A program made the position numbers and the translations under genes. A stretch of 64,000 bases of DNA from Paenibacillus pasadenensis DSM 19293 (lineage in GTDB: Bacteria; Bacillota; Bacilli; Paenibacillales; Paenibacillaceae): contig NZ_AULW01000052.1 in the NCBI RefSeq assembly GCF_000422485.1, positions 1-64,000 on the forward strand, read 5' to 3'. The notes under the pieces are model-generated. The model made no database searches, was not told the origin of the DNA, and saw nothing but the letters and a program-made list of their open reading frames with translations. Positions 16,071 to 24,422 of this stretch are shown here, in pieces (positions within the stretch are counted from its first letter, which is position 1; each line of letters starts with the position of its first letter).

Positions 16071-16646
16071 ATGAACGACAAATTTGCCGGACTGGAGCCA
16101 GATCAGGAGCAGGCGATCCATAAAGCCCGCAAGCGGGTGATCGAGTCCATCGGCAAGAACATGGATCTGTACGGGATCACGCAATCGACCGGGCTGCTGT
16201 ACGGCCTCATGTTTTTCCAGGACAAACCGATGAATCTCGACGAGATGGGACAGGCGATGGAGATGAGCAAGACCAGCATGAGCACGGGCATCCGGACGCT
16301 GGTCGATTTGAATATGGTCAACAAGGTGTGGGAAAAGGGCTCGCGCAAGGACCTGTACGAGGTCGAGCGGGACTGGCATCAGACGTTCGCGGACTTTTTC
16401 GTCTTGAAATGGCGAAAAGCGGTGGAGATGAACCTGACGGCGCTGCGGCGCTCGCAGAACGAGCTCGTCAAGCTTGCCGAAGGAGCGTCCGCGGAGACCG
16501 CCGAGCCGGTGCGGGCGGCCGTGGCCGGCGATCTGGACAAGATCGGCCAGGCGATCGCCTATTACTTGTGGCTGGACCGGGTCATCGACTTGCTGGAATC
16601 CGGCGGCATCTACGAGCATGTGCCCAAGGAGCCGGACTCCGACTGA
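16071..16646 (+). CDS. GbsR/OpcR-family (MarR-type) repressor of osmoprotectant genes
   Basis: 191 residues. The winged-helix region MNLDEMGQAMEMSKTSMSTG and the following GIRTLVDLNMVNKVWEKGSRKDLYEVE are characteristic of GbsR/OpcR; the conserved N-terminal helix and aromatic residues (YGLMFF, YYLWLDRV) could line a choline or betaine pocket. In Bacillus these proteins repress gbsAB and opuB/opuC. It is divergent from the opuA-like operon with a palindrome between them. Either gbsR or opcR could be its ortholog. Confidence 0.88.
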   Translation: MNDKFAGLEPDQEQAIHKARKRVIESIGKNMDLYGITQSTGLLYGLMFFQDKPMNLDEMGQAMEMSKTSMSTGIRTLVDLNMVNKVWEKGSRKDLYEVERDWHQTFADFFVLKWRKAVEMNLTALRRSQNELVKLAEGASAETAEPVRAAVAGDLDKIGQAIAYYLWLDRVIDLLESGGIYEHVPKEPDSD

Positions 16647-16716
16647 GGCATGGCGCGGACGGACGAGCCCCGCGCGGGCAGCGGCTCGTCCCGAGCCTTG
16701 AGCCTGCGCGAACGAG

Positions 16717-16752
16717 AGCGGGAACGGAAGGAAGCTTCCGTCCCCGCTTTTC
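16717..16752 (+). terminator. Terminator of the GbsR/OpcR gene
   Basis: AGCGGGAACGGAAG pairs with CTTCCGTCCCCGCT (one mismatch) over a GAAG loop and is followed by TTTT. Confidence 0.78.
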
Positions 16753-16860
16753 GGCATGCCTTTTTGCGCCTTCCGACCTCTAATTTAAATGGGATTTTTC
16801 GTCTATTTTTGCGGGTATTTCCTGTTCCTTCCTTCATGCTAAAATGCAGATGCGCCTTTA

Positions 16861-16874
16861 TGACAGCGCTTCCA
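16861..16874 (+). promoter_or_regulatory. CcpA catabolite-response element (cre) for the GH12 gene
   Basis: TGACAGCGCTTCCA matches the cre consensus TGWAARCGYTWNCW at all but one position. It lies about 16 bp after the TAAAAT -10, where a bound CcpA would block transcription in glucose. Confidence 0.65.
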
Positions 16875-16979
16875 AATGAAGGCGACGCGCGCCATTCCAT
16901 GGGAAGGGAGGACAGCCGACCGCCGCTTCCGGCCTTGCAAGCCCGCTCAAACGACCTATTATCAAAGGAGATGAACGTA

Positions 16980-17699
16980 ATGAAAACCAAAACGCGCCTG
17001 ACCGCCTTCCTCACCCTGCTGATCGGCTCGCTGCTGCTGTCCGCCACCGCCTTCGCCGCCGTCTGGACAAGCTCGGCCCAATGGGGCAACTGGTCGAACG
17101 GCGGCTACACCGTCTACAACAACATCTGGGGCAGCGGCGCCGGCACGCAGACGATCTGGGCCGACTCGTACAGCAAATGGGGCGTGACCGCCAACCATCC
17201 GAACACGGGCGGCATCAAATCGTACCCGAACAGCACTCGGCCGATCAACACGCAGCTGGCGGCGCTGTCCAGCCTCAAGAGCTCCTTCAATATCACCGTG
17301 CCTTCGAGCGGCTCGAGCTTCGTCGCCGCCTACGACATCTGGAGCGGCAACAACGCGCATGAGATCATGCTGTGGATGAACAAGCAGGGCGCCGTCGGTC
17401 CGATCGCCGGCTCCTGGGATTCAAACGGCAATCCGGTCGCGAACTTCACGAACGTGAGCGTCGGCGGCCATACGTGGAACGTGTACAAGGGCAGCAACGG
17501 CTCCAATGACGTGTTCTCCTTCGTCCGCACGAGCAATACGAGCTCCGGCACGGTCGACGTGCTCGCCATCCTGAACTGGTGCAAGTCCAAGGGCTGGATG
17601 GGCAACGAGATCGTCAACAGCGTGCAGTTCGGCTACGAGATCACCTCCGCGCCGAACGCCACGTTCACGACGAACAGCTACTCCGTCAGCTTCTCGTAA
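16980..17699 (+). CDS. Secreted GH12 endoglucanase/xyloglucanase
   Basis: 239 residues. A signal peptide (MKTKTRLTAF..., cleavage after SATAFA at about 26) leads to a single GH12 jelly-roll domain. Glu128 in HEIMLW is the expected nucleophile and Glu220 in VQFGYEI the acid/base. Many Trp and Asn residues line the cleft (WSNGGYTVYNNIWG). The family cleaves beta-1,4-glucan or xyloglucan, retaining mechanism. No carbohydrate-binding module. AAAGGAG sits nine bases before the ATG, and a cre site indicates carbon catabolite repression. Single gene. Confidence 0.93.
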   Translation: MKTKTRLTAFLTLLIGSLLLSATAFAAVWTSSAQWGNWSNGGYTVYNNIWGSGAGTQTIWADSYSKWGVTANHPNTGGIKSYPNSTRPINTQLAALSSLKSSFNITVPSSGSSFVAAYDIWSGNNAHEIMLWMNKQGAVGPIAGSWDSNGNPVANFTNVSVGGHTWNVYKGSNGSNDVFSFVRTSNTSSGTVDVLAILNWCKSKGWMGNEIVNSVQFGYEITSAPNATFTTNSYSVSFS

Positions 17700-17775
17700 G
17701 CCGCAGCCGACGAGCACGGCGGAGCTGAGCCGCTCTCCGCGCCGCCGCCTCTGCACTGTCATCCGCTCCCAAGCC

Positions 17776-17832
17776 AAAAAGGGGCTGTCCCGCGAGGCCG
17801 AATCGAATCGGCCTTGCGGACAGCCCCTTTTT
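17776..17832. terminator. Bidirectional terminator, GH12 gene and potD
   Basis: AAAAAGGGGCTGTCC pairs with GGACAGCCCCTTTTT, with an inner GGCCGA hairpin; there are T runs on both strands between two convergent stops. Confidence 0.9.
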
Positions 17833-17875
17833 CCATGCCGCTTCCCCGGCAAGGGAAGCGGCGGCTTCGGGCGGT

Positions 17876-18952
17876 TCATTTGCGATGCATCTTGAACTCG
17901 AGGAACAGCTCGTTGTAATGCGACAGCATGCGCTTGCCGAGGTTATCGTACACCTCGAGCCGGCTCGTCAGCTGCGGCGGCGGATAAAAGCGCTCGTCGG
18001 AGCGGATCTCCTCCGGCAGCAGCGGCACCGCGTCCTTGTTCGGCGTCGAGTAGCCGACGTACTCCGCGTTGCGCGCGGCATGCTCGGGCTCGAGCATGAA
18101 GTCCATGAACCGGTACGCGCCGTCCAGGTTGCGGGCCGTGCGCGGGATGACCATGTTGTCGAACCAGACGTTGGAGCCTTCCTTCGGAATCACGTAGTCC
18201 AGCTTGTCGTTCTCGTCCATGATCTCGGCCGCGTCGCCCGACCAGACGACGCCGGCAGTAGCTTCCTCGTTCGCCAGCAGCATCTTGATCTCGTCGCCGA
18301 CGATCGCCTTGACGTTGGGCGTCAGCTTCTGCAGCTTGGCCAGCGCCTCTTGCAGATGGGCTTCGTTCGTATCGTTGAGCGAGTAGCCGAGGCTGTTGAG
18401 GCCGAAGCCGATCACCTCGCGCGCGCCGTCGACGAGCATGAGCCCGTTGCCCAGGCGCGGGTCCCACAGATCGTCCCAGCTGTCGAACACGAGCCCGTCC
18501 GGCACGAGCTCCGGATTGTAGACGATGCCGACCGTGCCCCAGAAGTACGGGACGGAATAGCCGTTGCCCGGATCGAAGCGCAGGTCGAGGAAGCGCTCGT
18601 CGATATGCTTCAGGTTCGGCAGTCTGGCGTGGTCGATCGGCAGCAGCAGCCCCTCCTGCTTCATCTTGTCGATCGCGTACTCCGAAGGCATCGCCACGTC
18701 GTACGTCGTGCCGCCCTGCTGGATCTTGGTCATCATCGCCTCGTTGGAGTCGAACGTCTGGTAGATGACGGTGATGCCCGTCTCCTCCTGGAACTCCTCG
18801 AGCAGCTCGGGGTCGATATAGTCGCCCCAGTTGTAGATGGTCAGCGTATTGGCGCCCGAGTAGCCCTGGCTGGAGTTCAGCCAGGACGTGAGGTACAGGC
18901 AGCCGAGCGCGACGACGAGGATCGCCGCGAACGAGCGGATCAGGCTTTTCAT
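17876..18952 (-). CDS. potD: Spermidine/putrescine-binding lipoprotein PotD
   Basis: 358 residues. Lipobox ALGC with Cys18. Features of PotD: LTIYNWGDYIDPELLEEF, TYDVAMPSEYAIDKM, VPYFWGTVGIVYN, and VVWSGDAAEIMDEN, where acidic and aromatic residues bind the polyamine. Its ATG overlaps the potC TGA by 4 bp, so it is the last gene of potABCD. In the cell it delivers polyamines to PotBC on the outer face. Confidence 0.95.
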   Translation of the reverse strand: MKSLIRSFAAILVVALGCLYLTSWLNSSQGYSGANTLTIYNWGDYIDPELLEEFQEETGITVIYQTFDSNEAMMTKIQQGGTTYDVAMPSEYAIDKMKQEGLLLPIDHARLPNLKHIDERFLDLRFDPGNGYSVPYFWGTVGIVYNPELVPDGLVFDSWDDLWDPRLGNGLMLVDGAREVIGFGLNSLGYSLNDTNEAHLQEALAKLQKLTPNVKAIVGDEIKMLLANEEATAGVVWSGDAAEIMDENDKLDYVIPKEGSNVWFDNMVIPRTARNLDGAYRFMDFMLEPEHAARNAEYVGYSTPNKDAVPLLPEEIRSDERFYPPPQLTSRLEVYDNLGKRMLSHYNELFLEFKMHRK

Positions 18953-19797
18953 GGCGTTCCCTCCTTGGCCGCTCCGCGCGCCGCGCCGCCGCGGCCGGCC
19001 GCCGCCTGCGCGCCCGTGCCGCTGCGCCGCGTGAGGAAGTAGTATCCCGCCACCAGTAGCATCGTGAACAGGAAGATGAGCGTCGACAAGGCGTTGATCG
19101 ACAGCGAGATGCCCTGCCGCGCCCGCGAGTAGATCTCCACCGACAGCGTGGAGAAGCCGTTGCCCGTCACGAAGAACGTGACGGCGAAGTCGTCGAGCGA
19201 ATACGTCAGCGCCATGAAGAAGCCGGCGAAGATGCCGGGCTTGATGAACGGCAGCACGACGCCGGTCAGCACCTGCCAGCGGCTTGCGCCGAGGTCGCGC
19301 GCCGCGTCGATGAGCGTCGGGCTCATCTCCTGCAGCTTGGGCAGCACCATCAGCACGACGATCGGCACGCTGAAGGCGATGTGCGCGAGCAGCACCGACA
19401 CGAAGCCGAGGCGGATGCCGATCATCGTGAACAGGATCAGGAACGACGCGCCGATGATGACGTCGGGACTGACGATCAGCACGTTGTTGAAGCTGAGCAA
19501 AGCGTTTTTCGTCCGGCGGCGGCGCGCCTCGTGGATCGCCAGCGCGCCGAGCACGCCGAGCACGGTCGACAGCAGCCCGGACAGCAGGGCGATGACGAGC
19601 GTGTTCAGCACGATGATGAGCAGCCGCGTATCGGCGAACACCTCGCGGTACCAGTCGAGCGTGAAGCCGTCGTAGCCGTGCATCGTGCCGCCGCTGTTGA
19701 ACGAATAGGCCATCAGATAGAAGATCGGCGCGTACATGATCGCGAATACCGCAATCAGATACAGGTTGGACCAGCGCCAGCGCCTGCTCTCGCTCAT
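18949..19797 (-). CDS. potC: Spermidine/putrescine ABC permease PotC
   Basis: 282 residues from ATG 19797, which overlaps the potB stop by 4 bp. Six helices; EAA motif DAARDLGASRWQVLTGVVLPFIKPG. The C-terminus is an Ala/Gly-rich tail without homology. Pairs with PotB as the transmembrane heterodimer. Confidence 0.93.
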   Translation of the reverse strand: MSESRRWRWSNLYLIAVFAIMYAPIFYLMAYSFNSGGTMHGYDGFTLDWYREVFADTRLLIIVLNTLVIALLSGLLSTVLGVLGALAIHEARRRRTKNALLSFNNVLIVSPDVIIGASFLILFTMIGIRLGFVSVLLAHIAFSVPIVVLMVLPKLQEMSPTLIDAARDLGASRWQVLTGVVLPFIKPGIFAGFFMALTYSLDDFAVTFFVTGNGFSTLSVEIYSRARQGISLSINALSTLIFLFTMLLVAGYYFLTRRSGTGAQAAAGRGGAARGAAKEGTP

Positions 19798-20597
19798 CGG
19801 ATCACCCCCTTGCGCTGTCCGGCCGCGAACATGATCGCGACCATGACGAGGATGAGGAACACCGCGATCGTCGAGCCCATGCCCCAGTCCTGGGTGACGA
19901 GGAAATGCTGCTCGATCGCCGTGCCGAGCGTGATGACGCGGTTGCCGGCGACGAGGCGCGTGATCATGAACAGCGACAGCGCCGGGATGAACACCGCCTG
20001 GCAGCCGGCCTTCACCCCGTCGATCGTCAGCGGGAACACGACCTTGGCGAACGTCGTCCACGCCGAGGCGCCGAGATCGCGCGCAGCGAACACGAGCGAC
20101 GGATTGAGCTCCTCGAGCGCGTTGAAGATCGGCAGGATCATGAACGGGATGAAGATGTACACCGACACGAACACGAAGCTGAAGTCGGTGAACAGAATCT
20201 GCTGCGTGCCGATGCCGACGAGCTCGAGCAGCTGGTTGACCGAGCCGTACGTGCCGAAGATGCCGAGGAACGCATACACCTTGAGCAGCAGGTTGATCCA
20301 TGTCGGCAGGATGATGAGCAGTAGCCACAGCTGCTTGTGCTTGGCGCGCGTCAGCGCCCATGCCGCCGGATAGGCGACGAGCAGCGAGAACAGCGTGATC
20401 AGCAGCGCGTACCAGAACGAGCTGACCGTCATCCGCAAGTACACCGGAGTGAAGAAGCGCGCGTAGTTGTCGAGCGTCAGCGCGCCCTCCACGTCGAACA
20501 GCGAGCGGTACGCGATGAGCGCGATCGGCGCCGCCACGAACAGCACGATCCACAGCGTGTACGGCACGAGGAAAAGATTGCGGCTGCGGGCGGACAC
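19794..20597 (-). CDS. potB: Spermidine/putrescine ABC permease PotB
   Basis: 267 residues. The start is GTG 20597, sharing one base with the potA TAG. Six helices; EAA loop FAARDLGASAWTTFAKVVFPLTIDG. PotB and PotC form the polyamine channel driven by PotA. Confidence 0.93.
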   Translation of the reverse strand: MSARSRNLFLVPYTLWIVLFVAAPIALIAYRSLFDVEGALTLDNYARFFTPVYLRMTVSSFWYALLITLFSLLVAYPAAWALTRAKHKQLWLLLIILPTWINLLLKVYAFLGIFGTYGSVNQLLELVGIGTQQILFTDFSFVFVSVYIFIPFMILPIFNALEELNPSLVFAARDLGASAWTTFAKVVFPLTIDGVKAGCQAVFIPALSLFMITRLVAGNRVITLGTAIEQHFLVTQDWGMGSTIAVFLILVMVAIMFAAGQRKGVIR

Positions 20598-21775
20598 TAG
20601 CTGTTCCCTCCCGGGCGGCCGGTCTCGACGATCGGCGGCCCTTCGCCAAGCTCGCGCCGCTTTGCGGCTTCCTCGGCAATTTCCGCTTCCTCATAGCCCT
20701 CGAGGCGGCGGTCGAAGTCCTCCTCCGACTCGCCGAAGCGCATGACGTGGATCGCCTCCGGGTCGAAGTCCAGCCCGATCGCCTCGCCGACGACCGCCTT
20801 GCGGGTCGAGTGGACCATCCACTCGTTGCCGGAGTCGTCCATGCAGATGATCTCGTAGTGCACGCCGCGGAACAGCTGCGTGTCGACGGTCGCGGCCAGC
20901 TTGCCCGCTCCCGCCGCCGTCATCTCCAGATCCTCCGGGCGGATGACGATCTCGACCGGCTCGCCGCGCCGCAGGCCGCGGTCGACGCATTCGAACTCCT
21001 TGCCGGCGAACTCGACGCGGTAGTCGTCGAGCATGCGCCCCGGCACGATGTTGGACTCGCCGATGAAGTCCGCGACGAAGCGGTTGATCGGCTCGTCGTA
21101 GATGTCGGTCGGCGTGCCGCTCTGCTCGATGATGCCTTTGTTGAGCACGAAGATCTCGTCCGACATCGCCAGCGCCTCCTCCTGGTCATGCGTGACGAAG
21201 ATGAACGTGATGCCGAGGCGGCGCTGCAGCTCGCGCAGCTCGTACTGCATCTCCGTGCGCAGCTTGAGGTCGAGCGCCGACAGCGGCTCGTCGAGCAGCA
21301 GCAGCTTCGGCTCGTTGACGATCGCGCGGGCGATCGCCACGCGCTGGCGCTGGCCGCCGGACATCTCGCGGATCTCCCGCTTGCCGTAGCCCTCCAGGTT
21401 GACGAAGCGCAGCGCCTCCTCGACCTTGCGCTCGATCTCGTCCTTCTTGAGCTTGCGGATGCGCAGGCCGAAGGCGACGTTGTCGAACACGTTCAGATGA
21501 GGAAACAGCGCGTAGTCCTGAAACACCGTATTGACCTGCCGCTTGTTCGCGGGCAGGTCGTTGATGAGCTTGCCGTCCATGCGGATCTCGCCGCTCGTCG
21601 GCTCCATGAAGCCCGCGATGAGGCGGAGGATCGTCGTCTTGCCGCAGCCCGACGGGCCGAGCAGGGTGTAGAACTTGCCCCTCTCGATGTCGAAGGATAC
21701 GTCGTTCAGCACGGGAACGCCGTCCTCGTATTGCTTGGTTACTCCCCGGAACGAAATGACCGGTACCTGCTCCAT
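20597..21775 (-). CDS. potA: Spermidine/putrescine ABC ATPase PotA
   Basis: 392 residues. Walker A GPSGCGKT at 40-47, signature [15 protein letters not shown], Walker [13 protein letters not shown], switch [10 protein letters not shown], then a TOBE domain from about 240. The C-terminal ~40 residues are an acidic extension ([20 protein letters not shown]) longer than in E. coli PotA. First gene of potABCD, all four overlapping. TATAAT on the minus strand at 21866-21861 is a plausible -10. Confidence 0.95.
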   Translation of the reverse strand: MEQVPVISFRGVTKQYEDGVPVLNDVSFDIERGKFYTLLGPSGCGKTTILRLIAGFMEPTSGEIRMDGKLINDLPANKRQVNTVFQDYALFPHLNVFDNVAFGLRIRKLKKDEIERKVEEALRFVNLEGYGKREIREMSGGQRQRVAIARAIVNEPKLLLLDEPLSALDLKLRTEMQYELRELQRRLGITFIFVTHDQEEALAMSDEIFVLNKGIIEQSGTPTDIYDEPINRFVADFIGESNIVPGRMLDDYRVEFAGKEFECVDRGLRRGEPVEIVIRPEDLEMTAAGAGKLAATVDTQLFRGVHYEIICMDDSGNEWMVHSTRKAVVGEAIGLDFDPEAIHVMRFGESEEDFDRRLEGYEEAEIAEEAAKRRELGEGPPIVETGRPGGNS

Positions 21776-22106
21776 GCCGCAGCTTCCCTCCTGTTCAGCG
21801 CCTGTGCGTCTGTCCGCCCGGCTTTGCGAGCCGCTGCGGGACAGGCTTGATCATGCCCCCATTATACCCCAAACGGCGCGCTCTGGGACGTTTTTCCGCC
21901 AGATGCGGCTCCTCCGGCGGGACGCCGGAGCCGACCGGAGCCTTACGCCGCAGGCCGCAAGGCCCAGCCCGGACCGTCCGGCGTTTGATTTTTTGCCGTC
22001 GCCGGCCCTCTCGGCCCCGATCTATCGGGATAAGAAGAGCGGACAGGGACTTTCGAAGGGGATAGATGAAAATCGAAATGACGCAACTATCGTGACGCAA
22101 GTCCGA

Positions 22107-22134
22107 TTAACAGAATTCGACATCCTGTTATAAT
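22107..22134 (+). promoter_or_regulatory. Sigma-A-type promoter of the NlpC/P60-like gene
   Basis: TTAACA (22107-22112), 16 bp, TATAAT (22129-22134). It lies ~60 bp before the AGGAGTG ribosome site. Confidence 0.65.
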
Positions 22135-22192
22135 TCAGGTTGATCCGGCCCTTTTGGCCCCCTTACATCATGACGAGACCAGGAGTGAGTTC

Positions 22193-23947
22193 ATGCGACG
22201 TTTGATCCAGACCGGCACCGCCTTTGCCCTGCTCGCAGCGGCAGGAGCGGGAGCCGCAGCACCCGCCGGAGCCAGCCTCCCATCCCCATCCGGCTCCCCT
22301 TACGGCAGCCCTTATGCCGATGCCGCCTCCGCTCGAGTGCTCGCCGGCATGGCCGGCGCAGGCGCGCCCTCTTCCCTGTCCGCCGAAGCCGACGCGCCTT
22401 TCTCGGAGCGGGGAACCCCTCAGGCGCTCGGCGGCGCGATCGCCGACTATGCGCTCGACTACGTCGGCACCCCCTACCAGTACGGCGGCGCTTCGCCCGC
22501 CGGCTTCGACGCTTCCGGCTTCCTGCAGTACATCTATCGCTTCTCCGCCGCCGAGGTCCAGCTGCCCCGCACGATCGCCGCGCAGTTCGAGAACGGCGCG
22601 CCGGTAGGCGGGCAAAGCCTGCTGCTGCCCGGGGACGCCGTCTTTTTCCGCAGCGGGTCGGCCGTTTCCTTCGCCGGCATCTACATCGGCAACAAGGAAT
22701 TCGTCTCCGCCACCGTCGACGGCGTCAAGCGCTCGTCGCTCGCCTCCGCCTACTGGCAGGAGCGGTATGCCGGCGCACGCCGCATGACGGAGAAGGCGCC
22801 ATCCGCAGGAGGCGGGTCGGGCACGAGCGCAGGCTCAGGCACAGGCTCGGGGACGAGCGCAGGCAGCGGCTCCGGCTCCAGCAACGGGCTGGCCGGCCCC
22901 GATCAGACGCGCGCCGCGATGCGGGAGAACGTCTATTTCGCCTCCGTCTCCCGGTTCCTGGACAAGGCCAAGCCCGTTCTGGACGCCTCCGCCTACAACC
23001 GGCTGGCGGACAAGGCGGAGCTCGCCTTCCAGCAATACGAGCAAGGCCTGTACCCGGCGATGCTCGCCGCGCATGAGGAAATCATCGACGAGGTCGAGTC
23101 GCTCCCTGCCGACGCGCGGAGCCGGATCGGCATCAAGGGCAGCGAGCTGTACGGCTCCTCCATCCCCGCCGGCCTGTACACGGTCGCGGACAACGGAGAG
23201 CTGAAGCTGAAGAACGAGAGCGGCTACTCCGTCACGCTTTCCCAGCGCGCCGCCGCGGAGCAGCTGTGGAAGCAGGTGCAGGCCGCGTATCCGAAGGCTT
23301 ATCTCGCTCTCGTCAAGGAGCTGCGGCTGGACGTCCATCGCGGCGGCCTGTCCCGGGTGGAGACGCTTGCCAAAGGAAGCGTGCGGCTCGTGCTCGACCC
23401 GTCGGATCTGACTCCGGGAGCGGTGCAGAAGACGCGCTGGTCGCTCGCTCGCGAGCTCGGCAAGCTCGTCACGCAGCAAGGTCCCGCCGGCTCGCAGCTC
23501 GATCATCTCGGCGGCGCCTCATCCGCGCTCGGCGGCGCGGGCGGCCTGGTCGGAGGCGCCTTCGCCGGTCCCACCGCCGGCAGCAGCCAGTGGCTCTATG
23601 CTCGCAAGGACTCGCTCCTGACGGCCTACTACGGCAAGTTCTGGCCGGCCGAGGTCGCCTCCGCGGCGCGCGCCGGCAAGCCGATGACGACGCTCTATAC
23701 GAAGCTGTTCTTCCGCGACGCGAGCGCCTATCAGGCGCAGGAGGACATCGCCGACGCCTGGGCCGCGTTCCTGCTGTACGACAAGCCGGCCAAGCCCGCC
23801 GATCGCCGCGACGAGAAGATCCTCTTCTTCTACGCCAAGCCGGAGCTGGTCTCCGTGCGCGCCCAATACCGCAGCGGCGTCGGCCTCTCCAAGTCGTATC
23901 CGAAAACGACCACCTTCGCCGACCTGATCGGTCCGCGCACCTGGTAG
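22193..23947 (+). CDS. Secreted protein with inactive NlpC/P60-like and zincin-like domains
   Basis: 584 residues from ATG 22193 (AGGAG upstream). Signal peptide to about 27. Residues 80-200 match NlpC/P60: the usual GFDCSGF reads GFDASGF (Ala107 for the Cys), the SHVGIYIGN His is Phe160, and the FIHA His is Ser172. A Gly/Ser-Thr linker (205-232) follows. The C-terminal part resembles a secreted zincin: LARELGKLV at 418-426 where HELGH would be (Arg420, Lys424), and later a degenerate EDIADAWAAFLL helix that in active relatives supplies a metal ligand. Every expected catalytic residue is missing in both domains, so it is probably a cell-wall binding or regulatory pseudoenzyme. The zincin comparison is less certain than the NlpC one. 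Confidence 0.8.
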   Translation: MRRLIQTGTAFALLAAAGAGAAAPAGASLPSPSGSPYGSPYADAASARVLAGMAGAGAPSSLSAEADAPFSERGTPQALGGAIADYALDYVGTPYQYGGASPAGFDASGFLQYIYRFSAAEVQLPRTIAAQFENGAPVGGQSLLLPGDAVFFRSGSAVSFAGIYIGNKEFVSATVDGVKRSSLASAYWQERYAGARRMTEKAPSAGGGSGTSAGSGTGSGTSAGSGSGSSNGLAGPDQTRAAMRENVYFASVSRFLDKAKPVLDASAYNRLADKAELAFQQYEQGLYPAMLAAHEEIIDEVESLPADARSRIGIKGSELYGSSIPAGLYTVADNGELKLKNESGYSVTLSQRAAAEQLWKQVQAAYPKAYLALVKELRLDVHRGGLSRVETLAKGSVRLVLDPSDLTPGAVQKTRWSLARELGKLVTQQGPAGSQLDHLGGASSALGGAGGLVGGAFAGPTAGSSQWLYARKDSLLTAYYGKFWPAEVASAARAGKPMTTLYTKLFFRDASAYQAQEDIADAWAAFLLYDKPAKPADRRDEKILFFYAKPELVSVRAQYRSGVGLSKSYPKTTTFADLIGPRTW

Positions 23948-24074
23948 CGGCTGGCGCCGGCTCGCCGGCGAAGCGACGATAGCCGACGCCGTGGGCGGCT
24001 CGGGCGGCAGTTGGCGCAGCTGGCGGCCGGCGGCCCCCTGGCGAGGCGCCGGCTGCCGATGCCTTGATAGACGA

Positions 24075-24116
24075 ACGAGACGCAGCGGAGCGAGGCTCCG
24101 ACTCGGCTCGTTTTTT
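24075..24116 (+). terminator. Terminator of the NlpC/P60-like gene
   Basis: ACGAG...CTCGT enclosing GGAGC-GAG-GCTCC, followed by six T. Confidence 0.65.
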
Positions 24117-24131
24117 CATTTTCCCTTCATG

Positions 24132-24154
24132 GAGCAAGGGAGCTTTTTCCCTTG
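24132..24154 (+). repeat. Dispersed 23-nt hairpin, copy 1
   Basis: GAGCAAGGGAGC then TTTTTCCCTTG; the arms CAAGGGA and TCCCTTG pair. A second copy with one base changed lies at 44420-44442, same strand, also 3' of a gene. Confidence 0.6.
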
Positions 24155-24422
24155 TTCGCGGTCATCCAGCATGTTTCGCGCAATCCTCGCTATTCCTAAC
24201 CCGCCATCCTCATCATTTCGCCGCAATCGCCCCATTCGCTTCATCCTCCCAAGCCAAAGAAAGATGCCGAGCCGGCCTTGACCTCTTTCCTTTTAGACGC
24301 TCGCGCGCAGCCGCCCCTGCAAGTCCGAATTTTTCCGCGCTCCCCCCGCCTGTTGTCCCTTTCCAACTGCCGCGGCCGTTCATATGGTAAGAGATAGAGC
24401 GGAAGGAGTGGAAGATCGGCAC

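Larger units (their letters stand above)
16647..16979. other. Intergenic control region of the GH12 gene
   Basis: It contains the regulator's terminator (16717-16752), then an AT-rich stretch with TAAAAT at 16840-16845 as a likely -10, and a cre site at 16861-16874. No gene. Confidence 0.6.
23948..24422. other. Intergenic gap with terminator and a dispersed hairpin
   Basis: It contains the terminator at 24075-24116 and a 23-nt hairpin (24132-24154) that recurs at 44420. The rest to 24422 has no gene I can support. Confidence 0.55.
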
